Source of the DNA: Bacillota bacterium
GTDB lineage: Bacteria > Bacillota > Clostridia > Christensenellales > Christensenellaceae
NCBI GenBank assembly: GCA_023393165.1
Contig: JAEWMJ010000041.1
Span: 13,919 to 77,918 of the forward strand
Direction of reading: 5' to 3'
Length of the DNA: 64,000 nucleotides
The notes below the pieces were generated by a model. That model did no database searches and was not told where the DNA came from. It saw only the letters and a program-made list of their open reading frames with translations. Shown piece by piece: positions 44,743-53,050 of this stretch. The translations under genes were made by a program, and so were the position numbers. Numbering within the stretch: position 1 is the first letter of the stretch; each line of letters begins with the position of its first letter.

Positions 44743-45612
44743 CTATGAGGCCGACGGCGTTGGAGAGGGCGTGGGCGTCGGCGCAGGGGGTTCGGTCATC
44801 AAAGCGGGCCGGCCCTGGGGCGCCGGGAAATCGTACGCCTGTACGCCGCCTTCGTCCAGCATCGGGGCTCCGAAGAACCGTACAGTAATAACGGCCAGCT
44901 TGCCTTCCGTACCGATCAGATTATCGCTTATCGTAAAACCGTCCACAACAAGCGAACGGCCGCTTGCATACAATGCGTCCATAAATTTGGAAATATTATC
45001 GTAACTGCCTGCTGCATTCAGAACCAGTTGCGTGCAGTATAGGCCGGCGGCAGGCTGCTGTGCTTCCGCTACGTTTGCATCCGCAGCGCTGTTGTTCCCG
45101 TTTTCGGCAGTAACAGAGCTGACAGCTCCTTGAGTATCCGTTGGCGAAGAAGCATCGCCTGCAGACGGACTGGCGGCGTTTACGCCATTAATTATATTTG
45201 CTGCGTTTTGCAGCGCCATCCCGGGTTCGCCGCTGCTTTGCGGGAGCGCAATATCCTCGGTAAAATCCGGATTCGAAGGCGTCATATCCGTATAAGCGCT
45301 GGAAACCTTGCTTAAAGCGTTTTGCGTTAAAAGGGTATCCACCCAGTAATCGATTTGCTCGGGATCAATGCTAAATGAAAACGATTTGCCTACTTCAGCA
45401 GACTTTGCTTTTGCTTCTTTCATCAAAGCGTCCAGGTCCACCTGGCCGTCTATGTTCAAATTGGTCAACTGATCGTTCAATTGCGCTACGATTTGTTGTT
45501 TTTCAAGGTTTGATCTGTATTGCGGCATGATCAGATAATTGATCCCAAAATAAGCCAGCGCAACCACCGCCAGCAAAAACAGCAATGTAACTTCCCTTCT
45601 GGTCAGTTTCAC
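44743..45612 (-). CDS. pilO: Type IV pilus inner-membrane protein, PilO-like
   Basis: This 289-residue bitopic protein has a short cytosolic start (KLTRREVT), one TM (residues ~9-28) and a coiled coil. A predicted ferredoxin-like domain follows, interrupted by a low-complexity Ala/Ser/Asn segment (~130-185), and the tail is PAPTPTPSPTPSAS. It would pair with PilN and PilM under the assembly platform. Position after pilN and TM topology support PilO more than similarity does. I chose GTG 45612, which overlaps the pilN TGA (GTGA) and has AAAGGGGG nine bases upstream. Confidence 0.75.
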   Translation of the reverse strand: MKLTRREVTLLFLLAVVALAYFGINYLIMPQYRSNLEKQQIVAQLNDQLTNLNIDGQVDLDALMKEAKAKSAEVGKSFSFSIDPEQIDYWVDTLLTQNALSKVSSAYTDMTPSNPDFTEDIALPQSSGEPGMALQNAANIINGVNAASPSAGDASSPTDTQGAVSSVTAENGNNSAADANVAEAQQPAAGLYCTQLVLNAAGSYDNISKFMDALYASGRSLVVDGFTISDNLIGTEGKLAVITVRFFGAPMLDEGGVQAYDFPAPQGRPALMTEPPAPTPTPSPTPSAS

Positions 45613-46196
45613 TCCACATTTCCCCCTTTCATATAACAATTCACTGTAAACATATATTTACCCGCAAGTTCCGGCTGTGTTTGGTCCATACGGGTGCTTC
45701 CCAAATACATTACGGAATCAAAATAAGCGGAACCTTTGAGCGCCGCGCTAAAAGCCGCAGGCGAATCCATATTGTCGGCAATACAGGTCAGCGACAGTAC
45801 TCCACTTGTATAATTTATGTTGCGGGCGGATACGTCCGCAGGCATCCTGCCCGCGATATCGTTTAGAAGCGCAAGATTGAATTTTGGGTAGCCCTGCACC
45901 TTCCCGTTAATTTTTTCAAGCGTATTGTTATAAGCATTAAGAGCTGTAAACTGGTTTTGTTTCGATTGAAAGCCTTCAATATCCGATCCGGCGGCAGACT
46001 GTTTATTGCTGATATCCTGGTTCAAGGAAGCAATCTGATTATCCAGTCCATATCCCATATACCTAAGCCAACCGTAAATCCCCCCTAAGGCCACAACAGA
46101 CAACACAAGAATAAGGATTCCTACTGAAACCGCTTTAGAAGCTTTCTTTTGCGGGGCGCTTTTCTTTATCCCTTCAAATAAATTGATATCCCTCAA
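45609..46196 (-). CDS. pilN: Type IV pilus inner-membrane protein, PilN-like
   Basis: This ~195-residue bitopic protein begins RDINLFEGIKKS, close to the PilN N-terminal INLLP motif that binds PilM, then one TM (~25-45), a coiled coil and a globular periplasmic-type domain. I prefer TTG 46196, five bases after GAGGTGA. The in-frame GTG 46205 overlaps that site. It is placed between pilM and pilO with one- to four-base junctions, the usual order. Confidence 0.83.
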   Translation of the reverse strand: MRDINLFEGIKKSAPQKKASKAVSVGILILVLSVVALGGIYGWLRYMGYGLDNQIASLNQDISNKQSAAGSDIEGFQSKQNQFTALNAYNNTLEKINGKVQGYPKFNLALLNDIAGRMPADVSARNINYTSGVLSLTCIADNMDSPAAFSAALKGSAYFDSVMYLGSTRMDQTQPELAGKYMFTVNCYMKGGNVE

Positions 46197-46206
46197 GACG
46201 GTCACC

Positions 46207-47157
46207 TCACAATCTTATCTGCGCGCCAAGCGCGCAGATAAACTCTTTCAGGCTTTCGGATTTAAAATTGGGGCTGCGCCTGCTCTCGATCAGATAGGCG
46301 TCCTTGTTCAGGTATTCGCGTAAAAGATCCGCGACGCCGCTGAAATTTGCCGCTCCGCCGCACAGGAAAAGCTTTGCTTCCCTCTCGCGGAAATCGCTTG
46401 AAATCAAAAACTGCATCACTTTCTGGATCTCGTCCCCCACCTTGCTCAGATACGACGTAAAATCAACATCCAGTTCAAGCTCGGTCCTGCTGCTTTCCCG
46501 CAGCGTATCCACATGTTTTTTTATTTCTTCGTCTATTTCCAGCCGGACACAACGGCTGTATACCAGCGTTTTTCTCTCGAAGATATTGAAATTGATGAAG
46601 CTGTATCCGATATCGGCGACGATGTCCATCCGCTGCTCTTCTTTCTGCTGTTTTAAAAGGTTTCCCCAGGATACCAGTTTTCTGATGCTGTTTGCGCCGA
46701 TATCGAGGGCAACCGGAATCAGCCCGGCTGTAAGGAGCATTTTTTTATACGCTTCCACCACGCGCGTGGGCGCTGCAAAGGTATATGCCTTGATCACGCC
46801 GTCCTCCTGGTTTTGAAGAAAATATTGTACGGAATAATTATCGTCCGCCAGAAACGACTCCATTTCGTTGGACACGATCATGTCCAGATTTTTGCTGTTT
46901 GTTTTGGGCAGTTTGATTTCACGGATGATGACATCCGGGCTGGTGATGACGCAGGACGCCTTTTTTTCCCTGATATTGTTTTCCTCCAGCGCCCCGTGGA
47001 TCACGTCCACAATCCGCTCAAAATCCACCACAAATCCGTTTGCAACGGCGTTTTCCGGAGTATCCAGCAATATCTGGTTCCGGACGGAAATGTTTTTTGG
47101 CGCAACGCCGCCGTTTATTATTTTTATATTTCTGCTACCAACATCAATCGTCAGCAA
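46207..47157 (-). CDS. pilM: Type IV pilus actin-like ATPase, PilM
   Basis: This ~316-residue cytosolic protein has an actin/FtsA-like fold that links the platform to PilN. Markers are IDVGSRNIKI (phosphate-1), VALDIGANSIRKL, VADIGYSFINFNIFE (phosphate-2) and LFLCGGAANFSGVADLL (adenosine). TTG 47157 lies six bases after GGGGGGTGA. GTG 47166 falls within that site, so I chose the TTG. It follows pilC by about 20 bases. Confidence 0.9.
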   Translation of the reverse strand: MLTIDVGSRNIKIINGGVAPKNISVRNQILLDTPENAVANGFVVDFERIVDVIHGALEENNIREKKASCVITSPDVIIREIKLPKTNSKNLDMIVSNEMESFLADDNYSVQYFLQNQEDGVIKAYTFAAPTRVVEAYKKMLLTAGLIPVALDIGANSIRKLVSWGNLLKQQKEEQRMDIVADIGYSFINFNIFERKTLVYSRCVRLEIDEEIKKHVDTLRESSRTELELDVDFTSYLSKVGDEIQKVMQFLISSDFREREAKLFLCGGAANFSGVADLLREYLNKDAYLIESRRSPNFKSESLKEFICALGAQIRL

Positions 47158-47175
47158 ATCATTCACCCCCCGGTA

Positions 47176-48375
47176 TTAACCAAGCATATTCTGATACATT
47201 GTATAGATCGGCATGATCATTGCAATGACTATAAAACCGATCACGACAGCCATGACGATAATCATCAGAGGCTCCACCATGGATACCATCCTCTGTATTG
47301 CGATATCCGCCTCGTCGTCGTAATATGAAGCCGTTTTCTCAAGCAGTTCGTCTATCTGGCCGGATTCTTCGCCCACCGCAACCATGGATTTAAACATGGG
47401 CGGGAATACGTCGAACTTCCGCAGGGACTGGCTTAAGGACACCCCTTTTTTGAGATCGTCTATGATGACTGATATGCAGCTTGTGATGCACCAGTTGCCT
47501 ATCACGCGGGACACGACCTCCAATGCCACCAGCATGGATATGCCGCTTGACGTAAGGGTGGACAAGGTGTGCGCGAATTTTGCGGTCAGCACCGTTTTTC
47601 TCATTTTGCCTATGACCGGCATTTTCAGCATGCCCGTATCCCATGCGGTCCGCGTGGACGGCGCTTTCTTAAGCAGAAATATCAGCGCAATCACGCCCGC
47701 GATTGCGAAAACCACGACCCACCAGTAATCCACCATAAAATCGCTGATCCCGATCAGCACCTTGGTCGGTCCGGGCAGGTCGCCCTGGGATGAATACATG
47801 GCAAGAAACTTGGGAACCACAAACGTCAGCATAGCAAAAACGACGATCACGCAAAGAATTGCAAGTATGATCGGATAAGTCAGCGCGCTTCGTATCTTCG
47901 CCGCCGTTTTATATTGCTTTTCGAAATAGTCGGACATCCTTTTCATCACGGAATCCAGCGTGCCGCTTTCTTCGCCCGACTCGATGGAACTGACCAGATA
48001 AAACGGGAACGCCTGTCCCTGGTTGCTCATCGCCTGGTGCAGGGAAAAACCCTTCCTGACGTCCTGCATGACGGCTTCCAGAATATTTTTAACCTTGGCG
48101 TTGGACGTCTGCTGGCAAAGCACGTCCAGGCATTTGACCACGCTGATTCCGGCGTTCAGCATTGCCGAAAACTGCCTGCACATGACGGATAATTCCTTGA
48201 GCGGTATTTTGCCGGCGGAAGCCGCCGCCGCTTCTTCCTCTTCCAAAGAATAAGACAGGCAAAACAAGCCTGTCTGCTTCAGCTGCGCTTTAAAATTTTC
48301 TGTTGTTTCAGCTTCAATGACGCCCTGAACATTTTTTCCGTCTATGCTGACCGCTTTATAAATGTACTTCGCCAA
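47176..48375 (-). CDS. pilC: Type IV pilus assembly platform protein, PilC/GspF
   Basis: This 399-residue polytopic membrane protein holds two T2SSF domains (~70-195 and ~275-395), each followed by hydrophobic segments. It begins MAKYIYKAVSIDGKNVQGVIEA and has CRQFSAMLNAGISVVKCLDVL and SLEEEE. It is the platform that couples the PilB/PilT motors to pilin addition and removal. It starts with TTG, with GGGGG about ten bases upstream, and is the first gene of the long minus operon pilC-M-N-O-PilX-like-minor pilins. Confidence 0.92.
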   Translation of the reverse strand: MAKYIYKAVSIDGKNVQGVIEAETTENFKAQLKQTGLFCLSYSLEEEEAAAASAGKIPLKELSVMCRQFSAMLNAGISVVKCLDVLCQQTSNAKVKNILEAVMQDVRKGFSLHQAMSNQGQAFPFYLVSSIESGEESGTLDSVMKRMSDYFEKQYKTAAKIRSALTYPIILAILCVIVVFAMLTFVVPKFLAMYSSQGDLPGPTKVLIGISDFMVDYWWVVVFAIAGVIALIFLLKKAPSTRTAWDTGMLKMPVIGKMRKTVLTAKFAHTLSTLTSSGISMLVALEVVSRVIGNWCITSCISVIIDDLKKGVSLSQSLRKFDVFPPMFKSMVAVGEESGQIDELLEKTASYYDDEADIAIQRMVSMVEPLMIIVMAVVIGFIVIAMIMPIYTMYQNMLG

Positions 48376-48461
48376 TCAAAAACAACCCCCGTATTCTTTT
48401 TCGACAATATCACTGCAAAAAATTATGCACACAGGCAAATTTTCTCGCTAAAAAAAAGGTC

Positions 48462-48482
48462 ATACTAGATATTAGTATAACA
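48462..48482 (-). promoter_or_regulatory. Extended -10 promoter and palindrome upstream of pilC
   Basis: On the minus strand, TGTTATACT (48474-48482) is an extended -10. The -35 region is poor. An ATACTA-N5-TAGTAT palindrome (48462-48478) overlaps the -10 and the expected start site, which would suit repressor control of the pilus operon. Confidence 0.45.
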
Positions 48483-48607
48483 CAATTTTTTTTATTACAA
48501 AATAATTTTTTATTAGATAAAATCCACTATTTAACAGGTTTTTTCCGTCTTCCCGATGGATCAGTACGGCTTTTTGTTACCGCATCATTCCGAATAAAAT
48601 TCCAACA

Positions 48608-49096
48608 TTATCCAACCAAAGTGTCAATGCCAAAAGTCAATAAAAGTATCAAAAGGCCGGCCACAACATTGCCCAAGATAATAACCGGCAGCGCTTTTTT
48701 TATTTTCAGATCCATCATGGCGGAAAGCAGACTGCCTGTCCAAACGCCGGTGCCGGGCAGCGGGATGGCTACAAAAATAAATATCCCCAGATACCCATAC
48801 TTGGTAATCTTTTCCTGGTTCTTTTCCACCTTTCCCAAAAGCCAGTTTGAAAAGCGGTTAAAAAGCCTGATTTTGCTTTTTGACATTTTATGAATGATGA
48901 TTTTTATGAATAAAAGAATAAACGGAACCGGTATGGAAGATCCCAGTAATGCCAGGAAAAACGTAGTCCATAGGGGAATGTTTGTTCCAAGGCCAAAGCC
49001 AAGAATAGCTGCCTTCAGCTCCAAAATCGGCAACATAGCCGTTCCAATAATCCGCAAATAATCAATCATGGGCACAGCCGCCCCAACGTCAATCAT
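48608..49096 (-). CDS. Small membrane protein of the COG2426 (putative small multidrug export) family
   Basis: This 162-residue protein has about four hydrophobic segments, matching PF06695. Signature regions are ELKAAILGFG near the N-terminus, YGYLGIFIFVAIPLPGTGVWTGSLLSA in the middle, and a hydrophobic C-terminus VAGLLILLLTFG. The family name is historical and transport activity is unproven. AGGAGGGCTT precedes the ATG. It stands alone between the pilus operon and cysK. Confidence 0.87.
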   Translation of the reverse strand: MIDVGAAVPMIDYLRIIGTAMLPILELKAAILGFGLGTNIPLWTTFFLALLGSSIPVPFILLFIKIIIHKMSKSKIRLFNRFSNWLLGKVEKNQEKITKYGYLGIFIFVAIPLPGTGVWTGSLLSAMMDLKIKKALPVIILGNVVAGLLILLLTFGIDTLVG

Positions 49097-49194
49097 AAGC
49101 CCTCCTGGTTTTTTATTACGGTTTTACGCGCAGTCAATATTTTACCATAGCAGCATAAAATTTGCCAACCGATAAAAAAATTATTAATAAATTC

Positions 49195-50127
49195 TTAATC
49201 TTCGAACAAAGGCGTGGACATATACCTCTCTGCCGAATCGGGCAGTAATGCGACGATCATCTTCCCCCGGTTTTCCGGCCTTGCAGCAACCTGCGCAGCA
49301 GCCGCCAGCGCCGCGCCCGAGGATATGCCCACAGGAAGTCCTTCCAGCCGCGCAACCGCGCGCGCCTCGTCAAAAGCCTCCTCGTCGCTTATGCAGATGA
49401 CTTCGTCCACCGCACCGGGATCGTATACTTCCGGCACAAAACCGGCTCCCAGGCCCTGTATGCCGTTGGGACCCGCCTGACCGCCTGAGAGCACATTTGA
49501 TCCTTCCGGCTCGACCGCTATGATCCGTACTTCAGGATTTTTTTCCTTCAGCGCCCGTCCTACCCCCGAAACCGTGCCGCCCGAACCAACGCCCGCTATA
49601 AAAATATCCACCTTTCCGTCCGTATCCCGCCATATCTCCCGGCCGGTGGTTTCACGGTGCGCTTTAGGGTTTGCGGGGTTATCAAACTGGGACGGGATAA
49701 ATGAATCCGGGATCTTTTGAGCGAGTTCACGTGCAACCCTGATTGAGCCGGCCATTCCTTCCTTGCCGTCCGACAGTTCCACGCGCGCCCCCAAATGTTT
49801 TATCATCTTCCTGCGCTCGGCGCTCATGGTATCCGGCATCACGATGACAGCCTGATACCCCCGCGCCGCCGCTGCAAACGCGAGCGCTATCCCCGTGTTG
49901 CCGCTGGTGGGTTCAATGATGGTTGAACCTTTTTTCAATAGTCCCTTTTTCTCCGCATCCTCGATCATGGCGATTCCCACCCTGTCCTTTACGGAGAACA
50001 AAGGGTTAAAATACTCGATCTTGGCGATAATGGTTGCTTGCGCATTTTTTTTGGCGGCATATTTATTCAGCGCCAGCAACGGCGTATTTCCAACCAGCCC
50101 TGTCAGGCTATCCGCTATATTGCTCAT
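49195..50127 (-). CDS. cysK: Cysteine synthase (O-acetylserine sulfhydrylase)
   Basis: This 310-residue PLP enzyme makes cysteine from O-acetylserine and sulfide. It has GNTPLLALN at the N-terminus, the PLP lysine in FNPLFSVKDRVG, the substrate loop EPTSGNTGIALA, the phosphate-binding GVGSGGTVSGVGR, and GISSGAALAAA. I chose ATG 50127, where similarity begins and GGAG lies upstream. A frame to 50253 crosses the promoter. It is divergent from the TrmB-like regulator gene, and could be regulated with it. Confidence 0.94.
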   Translation of the reverse strand: MSNIADSLTGLVGNTPLLALNKYAAKKNAQATIIAKIEYFNPLFSVKDRVGIAMIEDAEKKGLLKKGSTIIEPTSGNTGIALAFAAAARGYQAVIVMPDTMSAERRKMIKHLGARVELSDGKEGMAGSIRVARELAQKIPDSFIPSQFDNPANPKAHRETTGREIWRDTDGKVDIFIAGVGSGGTVSGVGRALKEKNPEVRIIAVEPEGSNVLSGGQAGPNGIQGLGAGFVPEVYDPGAVDEVICISDEEAFDEARAVARLEGLPVGISSGAALAAAAQVAARPENRGKMIVALLPDSAERYMSTPLFED

Positions 50128-50170
50128 GAAACTTACACTCCAATACAAAATTTTTCTCACATTGATGAAT

Positions 50171-50199
50171 ATTATACCAAAAATACCCTGATCCGTAAA
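50171..50199 (-). promoter_or_regulatory. Sigma-A-like promoter of cysK
   Basis: On the minus strand, TTTACG (50194-50199) and TATAAT (50171-50176) are 17 bases apart. The ATG lies about 45 bases downstream of the -10. Confidence 0.6.
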
Positions 50200-50206
50200 A
50201 CAGGAA

Positions 50207-50235
50207 TTGACAATATACTCAACCGGATATATAGT
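50207..50235 (+). promoter_or_regulatory. Strong sigma-A promoter of the TrmB-like/decarboxylase operon
   Basis: A perfect -35 TTGACA (50207-50212) and TATAGT (50230-50235) are 17 bases apart, about 42 bases before ATG 50277. It is back-to-back with the cysK promoter, eight bases separating the -35 boxes. Confidence 0.75.
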
Positions 50236-50276
50236 GTTCTTATATGGGAACAATATTGTAAAAAGGATTCGTCCGT

Positions 50277-50966
50277 ATGGATATTATAGAACTGCTGATC
50301 AATTTCAGCCTGACCCGGCAGGAAGCAACAATATATTTAGCGCTCTTCACGGAAGGCGCACTGACAGGATATGAAGTATCAAAAATCACCGGAATCTCGC
50401 GTTCCAATGCATACACCACCCTGGCTTCGCTGGTGGATAAAGGCGCGGCATGCGTCATTGAAGGCTCCGCGACCCGCTATGCTCCCCTGCCGCCCGGCGA
50501 ATTCTGCCAGAATAAAATCAGAAGGCTGACGGAAATGCAGCAGCAGATCCTTGCCAATATGCCCTCCATGAAGGAAGAAACCGAAGGATATATTACCATA
50601 AAGGGAGACAGGCATATTACGGATAAAATCAAAACGATGATCGGCGAAGCTAAAAAAAGGCTTTACCTTTCCCTGTCCTCCTCGCCTCTGTCCACGTTCC
50701 AGGCCGAGCTGGAAAACGCCGTTTCCCGCGGGCTCAAGGTTGTTATCATTACGGACCCGCCCTATTCTCTTCCCGGCGGGATCATATACCATTCGGGAAA
50801 CAGGCAGGGCCAGATCCGCCTGATCACGGATTCCGAAGTCGTTCTGACGGGCGAAATCAGCGGCGGCGAAGATTCCGCCTGTCTTTATTCCAGGAAGCGG
50901 AATCTGGTGGACTTGATCAAGGAATCCATGAAAAACGAGATCAAATTGATAGAGTTGTCATCATAA
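50277..50966 (+). CDS. TrmB-family transcriptional regulator
   Basis: This 229-residue protein has an N-terminal winged helix (LINFSLTRQEATIYLALF with GYEVSKITGISRSNAYTTLASLVDKG), a coiled-coil linker (KIRRLTEMQQQILANM) and a C-terminal PLD-like effector domain (~105-229). This is the TrmB architecture, common in Archaea and found in clostridia. It probably senses a small molecule and regulates its own operon, cysK, or both. It lies 15 bases before the LysA-like gene. Confidence 0.85.
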   Translation: MDIIELLINFSLTRQEATIYLALFTEGALTGYEVSKITGISRSNAYTTLASLVDKGAACVIEGSATRYAPLPPGEFCQNKIRRLTEMQQQILANMPSMKEETEGYITIKGDRHITDKIKTMIGEAKKRLYLSLSSSPLSTFQAELENAVSRGLKVVIITDPPYSLPGGIIYHSGNRQGQIRLITDSEVVLTGEISGGEDSACLYSRKRNLVDLIKESMKNEIKLIELSS

Positions 50967-50981
50967 AAGGAGAGTTGCACA

Positions 50982-52241
50982 TTGAAAAAACCGTTTGTTA
51001 CACTGGAGCAGTTAAATGAAATCGTAAAAACGTACCCCACCCCCTTTCATCTGTACGATGAGAAAGGTATCCGTGAAAACGTTCGCGAACTTATGAGCGC
51101 TTTTTCCTGGAACAAGGGATTCAGGGAATATTTCGCCGTGAAGGCAACGCCAAATCCGGTCATCCTTCAGATTTTAAAGGAAGAAGGCTGCGGCGCGGAC
51201 TGTTCTTCTTATACCGAACTCCAGCTCGCAAGCGCGGTGGGTTTTTCCGGCCGCGATATCATGTTTTCCTCCAACGCCACTCCGGAGGAAGATTATATGC
51301 TTGCAAGCAGCCTTGGCGCGATAATCAATCTTGACGACATCACCGATATCGATATTTTAAAACGCTTGACCGGCCTGCCCAAAACGCTTTGCTTCCGGTA
51401 TAATCCGGGCGGAAATTTCACCATCCAGAACGACATTATGGACAATCCCGGCGAAGCCAAATACGGCATTACACATAAGCAGATCATTTCTGCGTTTGAA
51501 ACCGCCGTACGCGCAGGCGTTACCGAATTCGGCCTGCACTCCTTCCTCGTAAGCAATACCACGCACGACGAATACTACCCCATTCTGGCGCGCACATTGT
51601 TCAAACTTGCGGTGGAACTGAAGTATAAAACAGGCGCCGAGATTTCATTTATCAACCTTTCGGGCGGGATCGGCATCCCCTACAAACCGGACGCTAAAAA
51701 AGCGGATATCAAAAAAATTGCCGAAGGGGTTCGCCGGGAATATGAAAAGATCCTCAAGCCCGAAGGCATGGACAACATCGCCCTGTATACCGAACTTGGC
51801 CGTTATATACTGGGTCCCTACGGCTGCCTTGTATCGCGCGTTATCCATGAAAAGCATACCTACAGGGACTATCTCGGTCTGGACGCATGCGCGGCAAACC
51901 TGATGCGGCCGGCCATGTACGGCGCTTACCATCATATCACCGTTATGGGAAAAGAAGACGAACCTGCCCGCCATACCTACGACGTAACGGGCGGCCTGTG
52001 CGAGAACAACGACAAGTTTGCAATTAACCGCAAACTGCCCAAAACAGGAGTTGGGGATCTCCTTTTCATCCACGATACGGGCGCGCACGGTTTTGCCATG
52101 GGATACAACTACAACGGAAAACTGCGCTCCTCCGAGTTATTGCTGCGTGAAGACGGGAGCGTTCAGATGATCCGGCGCGCCGAAACGCCCGAGGATTATT
52201 TTGCGACGTTTGACTTCCTGCATCTGTTTGATAAAAAATAA
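50982..52241 (+). CDS. Diaminopimelate decarboxylase-like PLP enzyme
   Basis: This 419-residue fold-III PLP enzyme resembles LysA. The PLP lysine is in EYFAVKATPNP near residue 53, then GCGADCSSYTEL, HSFLVSNTT, FINLSGGIGIPY, TELGRYILGPYG, and the catalytic cysteine region VTGGLCENNDKFA with GAHGFAMGYNYNG. The N-terminal HLYDEKGIR also fits. It would make lysine from meso-diaminopimelate, but related amino-acid decarboxylases share these motifs. It starts with TTG after AAAGGAGA, translationally coupled to the TrmB-like gene. A terminator follows. Confidence 0.85.
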   Translation: MKKPFVTLEQLNEIVKTYPTPFHLYDEKGIRENVRELMSAFSWNKGFREYFAVKATPNPVILQILKEEGCGADCSSYTELQLASAVGFSGRDIMFSSNATPEEDYMLASSLGAIINLDDITDIDILKRLTGLPKTLCFRYNPGGNFTIQNDIMDNPGEAKYGITHKQIISAFETAVRAGVTEFGLHSFLVSNTTHDEYYPILARTLFKLAVELKYKTGAEISFINLSGGIGIPYKPDAKKADIKKIAEGVRREYEKILKPEGMDNIALYTELGRYILGPYGCLVSRVIHEKHTYRDYLGLDACAANLMRPAMYGAYHHITVMGKEDEPARHTYDVTGGLCENNDKFAINRKLPKTGVGDLLFIHDTGAHGFAMGYNYNGKLRSSELLLREDGSVQMIRRAETPEDYFATFDFLHLFDKK

Positions 52242-52257
52242 ACGGAAAACTTTAAAA

Positions 52258-52282
52258 CAAAAGCGGCCAAGGGCCGCTTTTA
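52258..52282 (+). terminator. Intrinsic terminator after the decarboxylase gene
   Basis: AAAGCGGCC and GGCCGCTTT form a perfect 9-bp stem around a short AA(G) loop, followed by TTTTA. It lies 17 bases after the decarboxylase stop and convergent to the ferritin-like gene. Confidence 0.8.
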
Positions 52283-52320
52283 TATCTAATATTTGATTAA
52301 CTTTTTCAGCAGTTGCAGCT

Positions 52321-52938
52321 TTATCTTCTGCTGGAATACATAGCATGCCTCACAACCCGCTGTGGGGTTTTTATTTCTTTGATTTCTTCTTTTTTCTCCG
52401 CCTTTTTTGCGGTGCAATATTTATCTATGGCTTCTTTAAAAAGCCTTGCATGTACTTCCTCGTCCAATACGATCCTTCTGAGAAGCGTCTGGACGCCCGG
52501 ATCCTGAATTTTGCGTATGTGATCTCGGTAGGTTTTAATGGAGTTCGTCTCAGCGTCAAGGTCGCTTTTCAGGCGGCCCGCGATGTCCCTTCCGTATTCC
52601 AGTTTTTCTGTGCTCCAGTAATTCATGTCGCCTCTGCCTCCCCGGAAGACCGGGTTCCCGCCCAGGGATTGTATTGCCTCGGCAAGCAGTTCCAGATGGC
52701 GCATTTCCACGGCTGCGATGCCGGAAAACAGTTCCGCCAGTTCCGGATTCACTTTTTTTAATACAAGCGCGTGATATTTGTATTGGTTCGCCGCCGTAAA
52801 TTCGCCCCAGGCTCCGCAATAATCGTCCATCAAAAGTTCGGCGTAATACCTGTTTTTACCGTATACCCTTAATTCCGGATAAGGAGCGGGATTGGCAAAT
52901 CCGGCGTAAATTTGAATTGCCGTATTCTCCGGTTCCAT
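52321..52938 (-). CDS. Ferritin-like di-iron protein, copy 1
   Basis: This 205-residue four-helix-bundle protein belongs to the ferritin-like/rubrerythrin group seen in clostridia. Helix 1 carries ELLMDDYCGAWGEFTAANQY with the first Glu, helix 2 has VEMRHLELLAEAI (ExxH), and the last two helices carry DAETNSIKTYRDHI and LDEEVHARLFKEAI (ExxH). The C-terminal ~35 residues are Lys/Glu rich, which copy 2 lacks. I chose ATG 52938 because GGAGGA lies five bases before it. It is likely involved in oxygen or peroxide defence. It is downstream of the chemoreceptor gene. Confidence 0.82.
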   Translation of the reverse strand: MEPENTAIQIYAGFANPAPYPELRVYGKNRYYAELLMDDYCGAWGEFTAANQYKYHALVLKKVNPELAELFSGIAAVEMRHLELLAEAIQSLGGNPVFRGGRGDMNYWSTEKLEYGRDIAGRLKSDLDAETNSIKTYRDHIRKIQDPGVQTLLRRIVLDEEVHARLFKEAIDKYCTAKKAEKKEEIKEIKTPQRVVRHAMYSSRR

Positions 52939-53050
52939 ATATTCATCCTCCAATCAGTTGATTATTATTCTATGAAAAGATGAAATGATATGTTACTTAA
53001 CCGACGTTTGAATAACGGCGACGGCGTTTTTCAACGATTACAGTTTTAAA

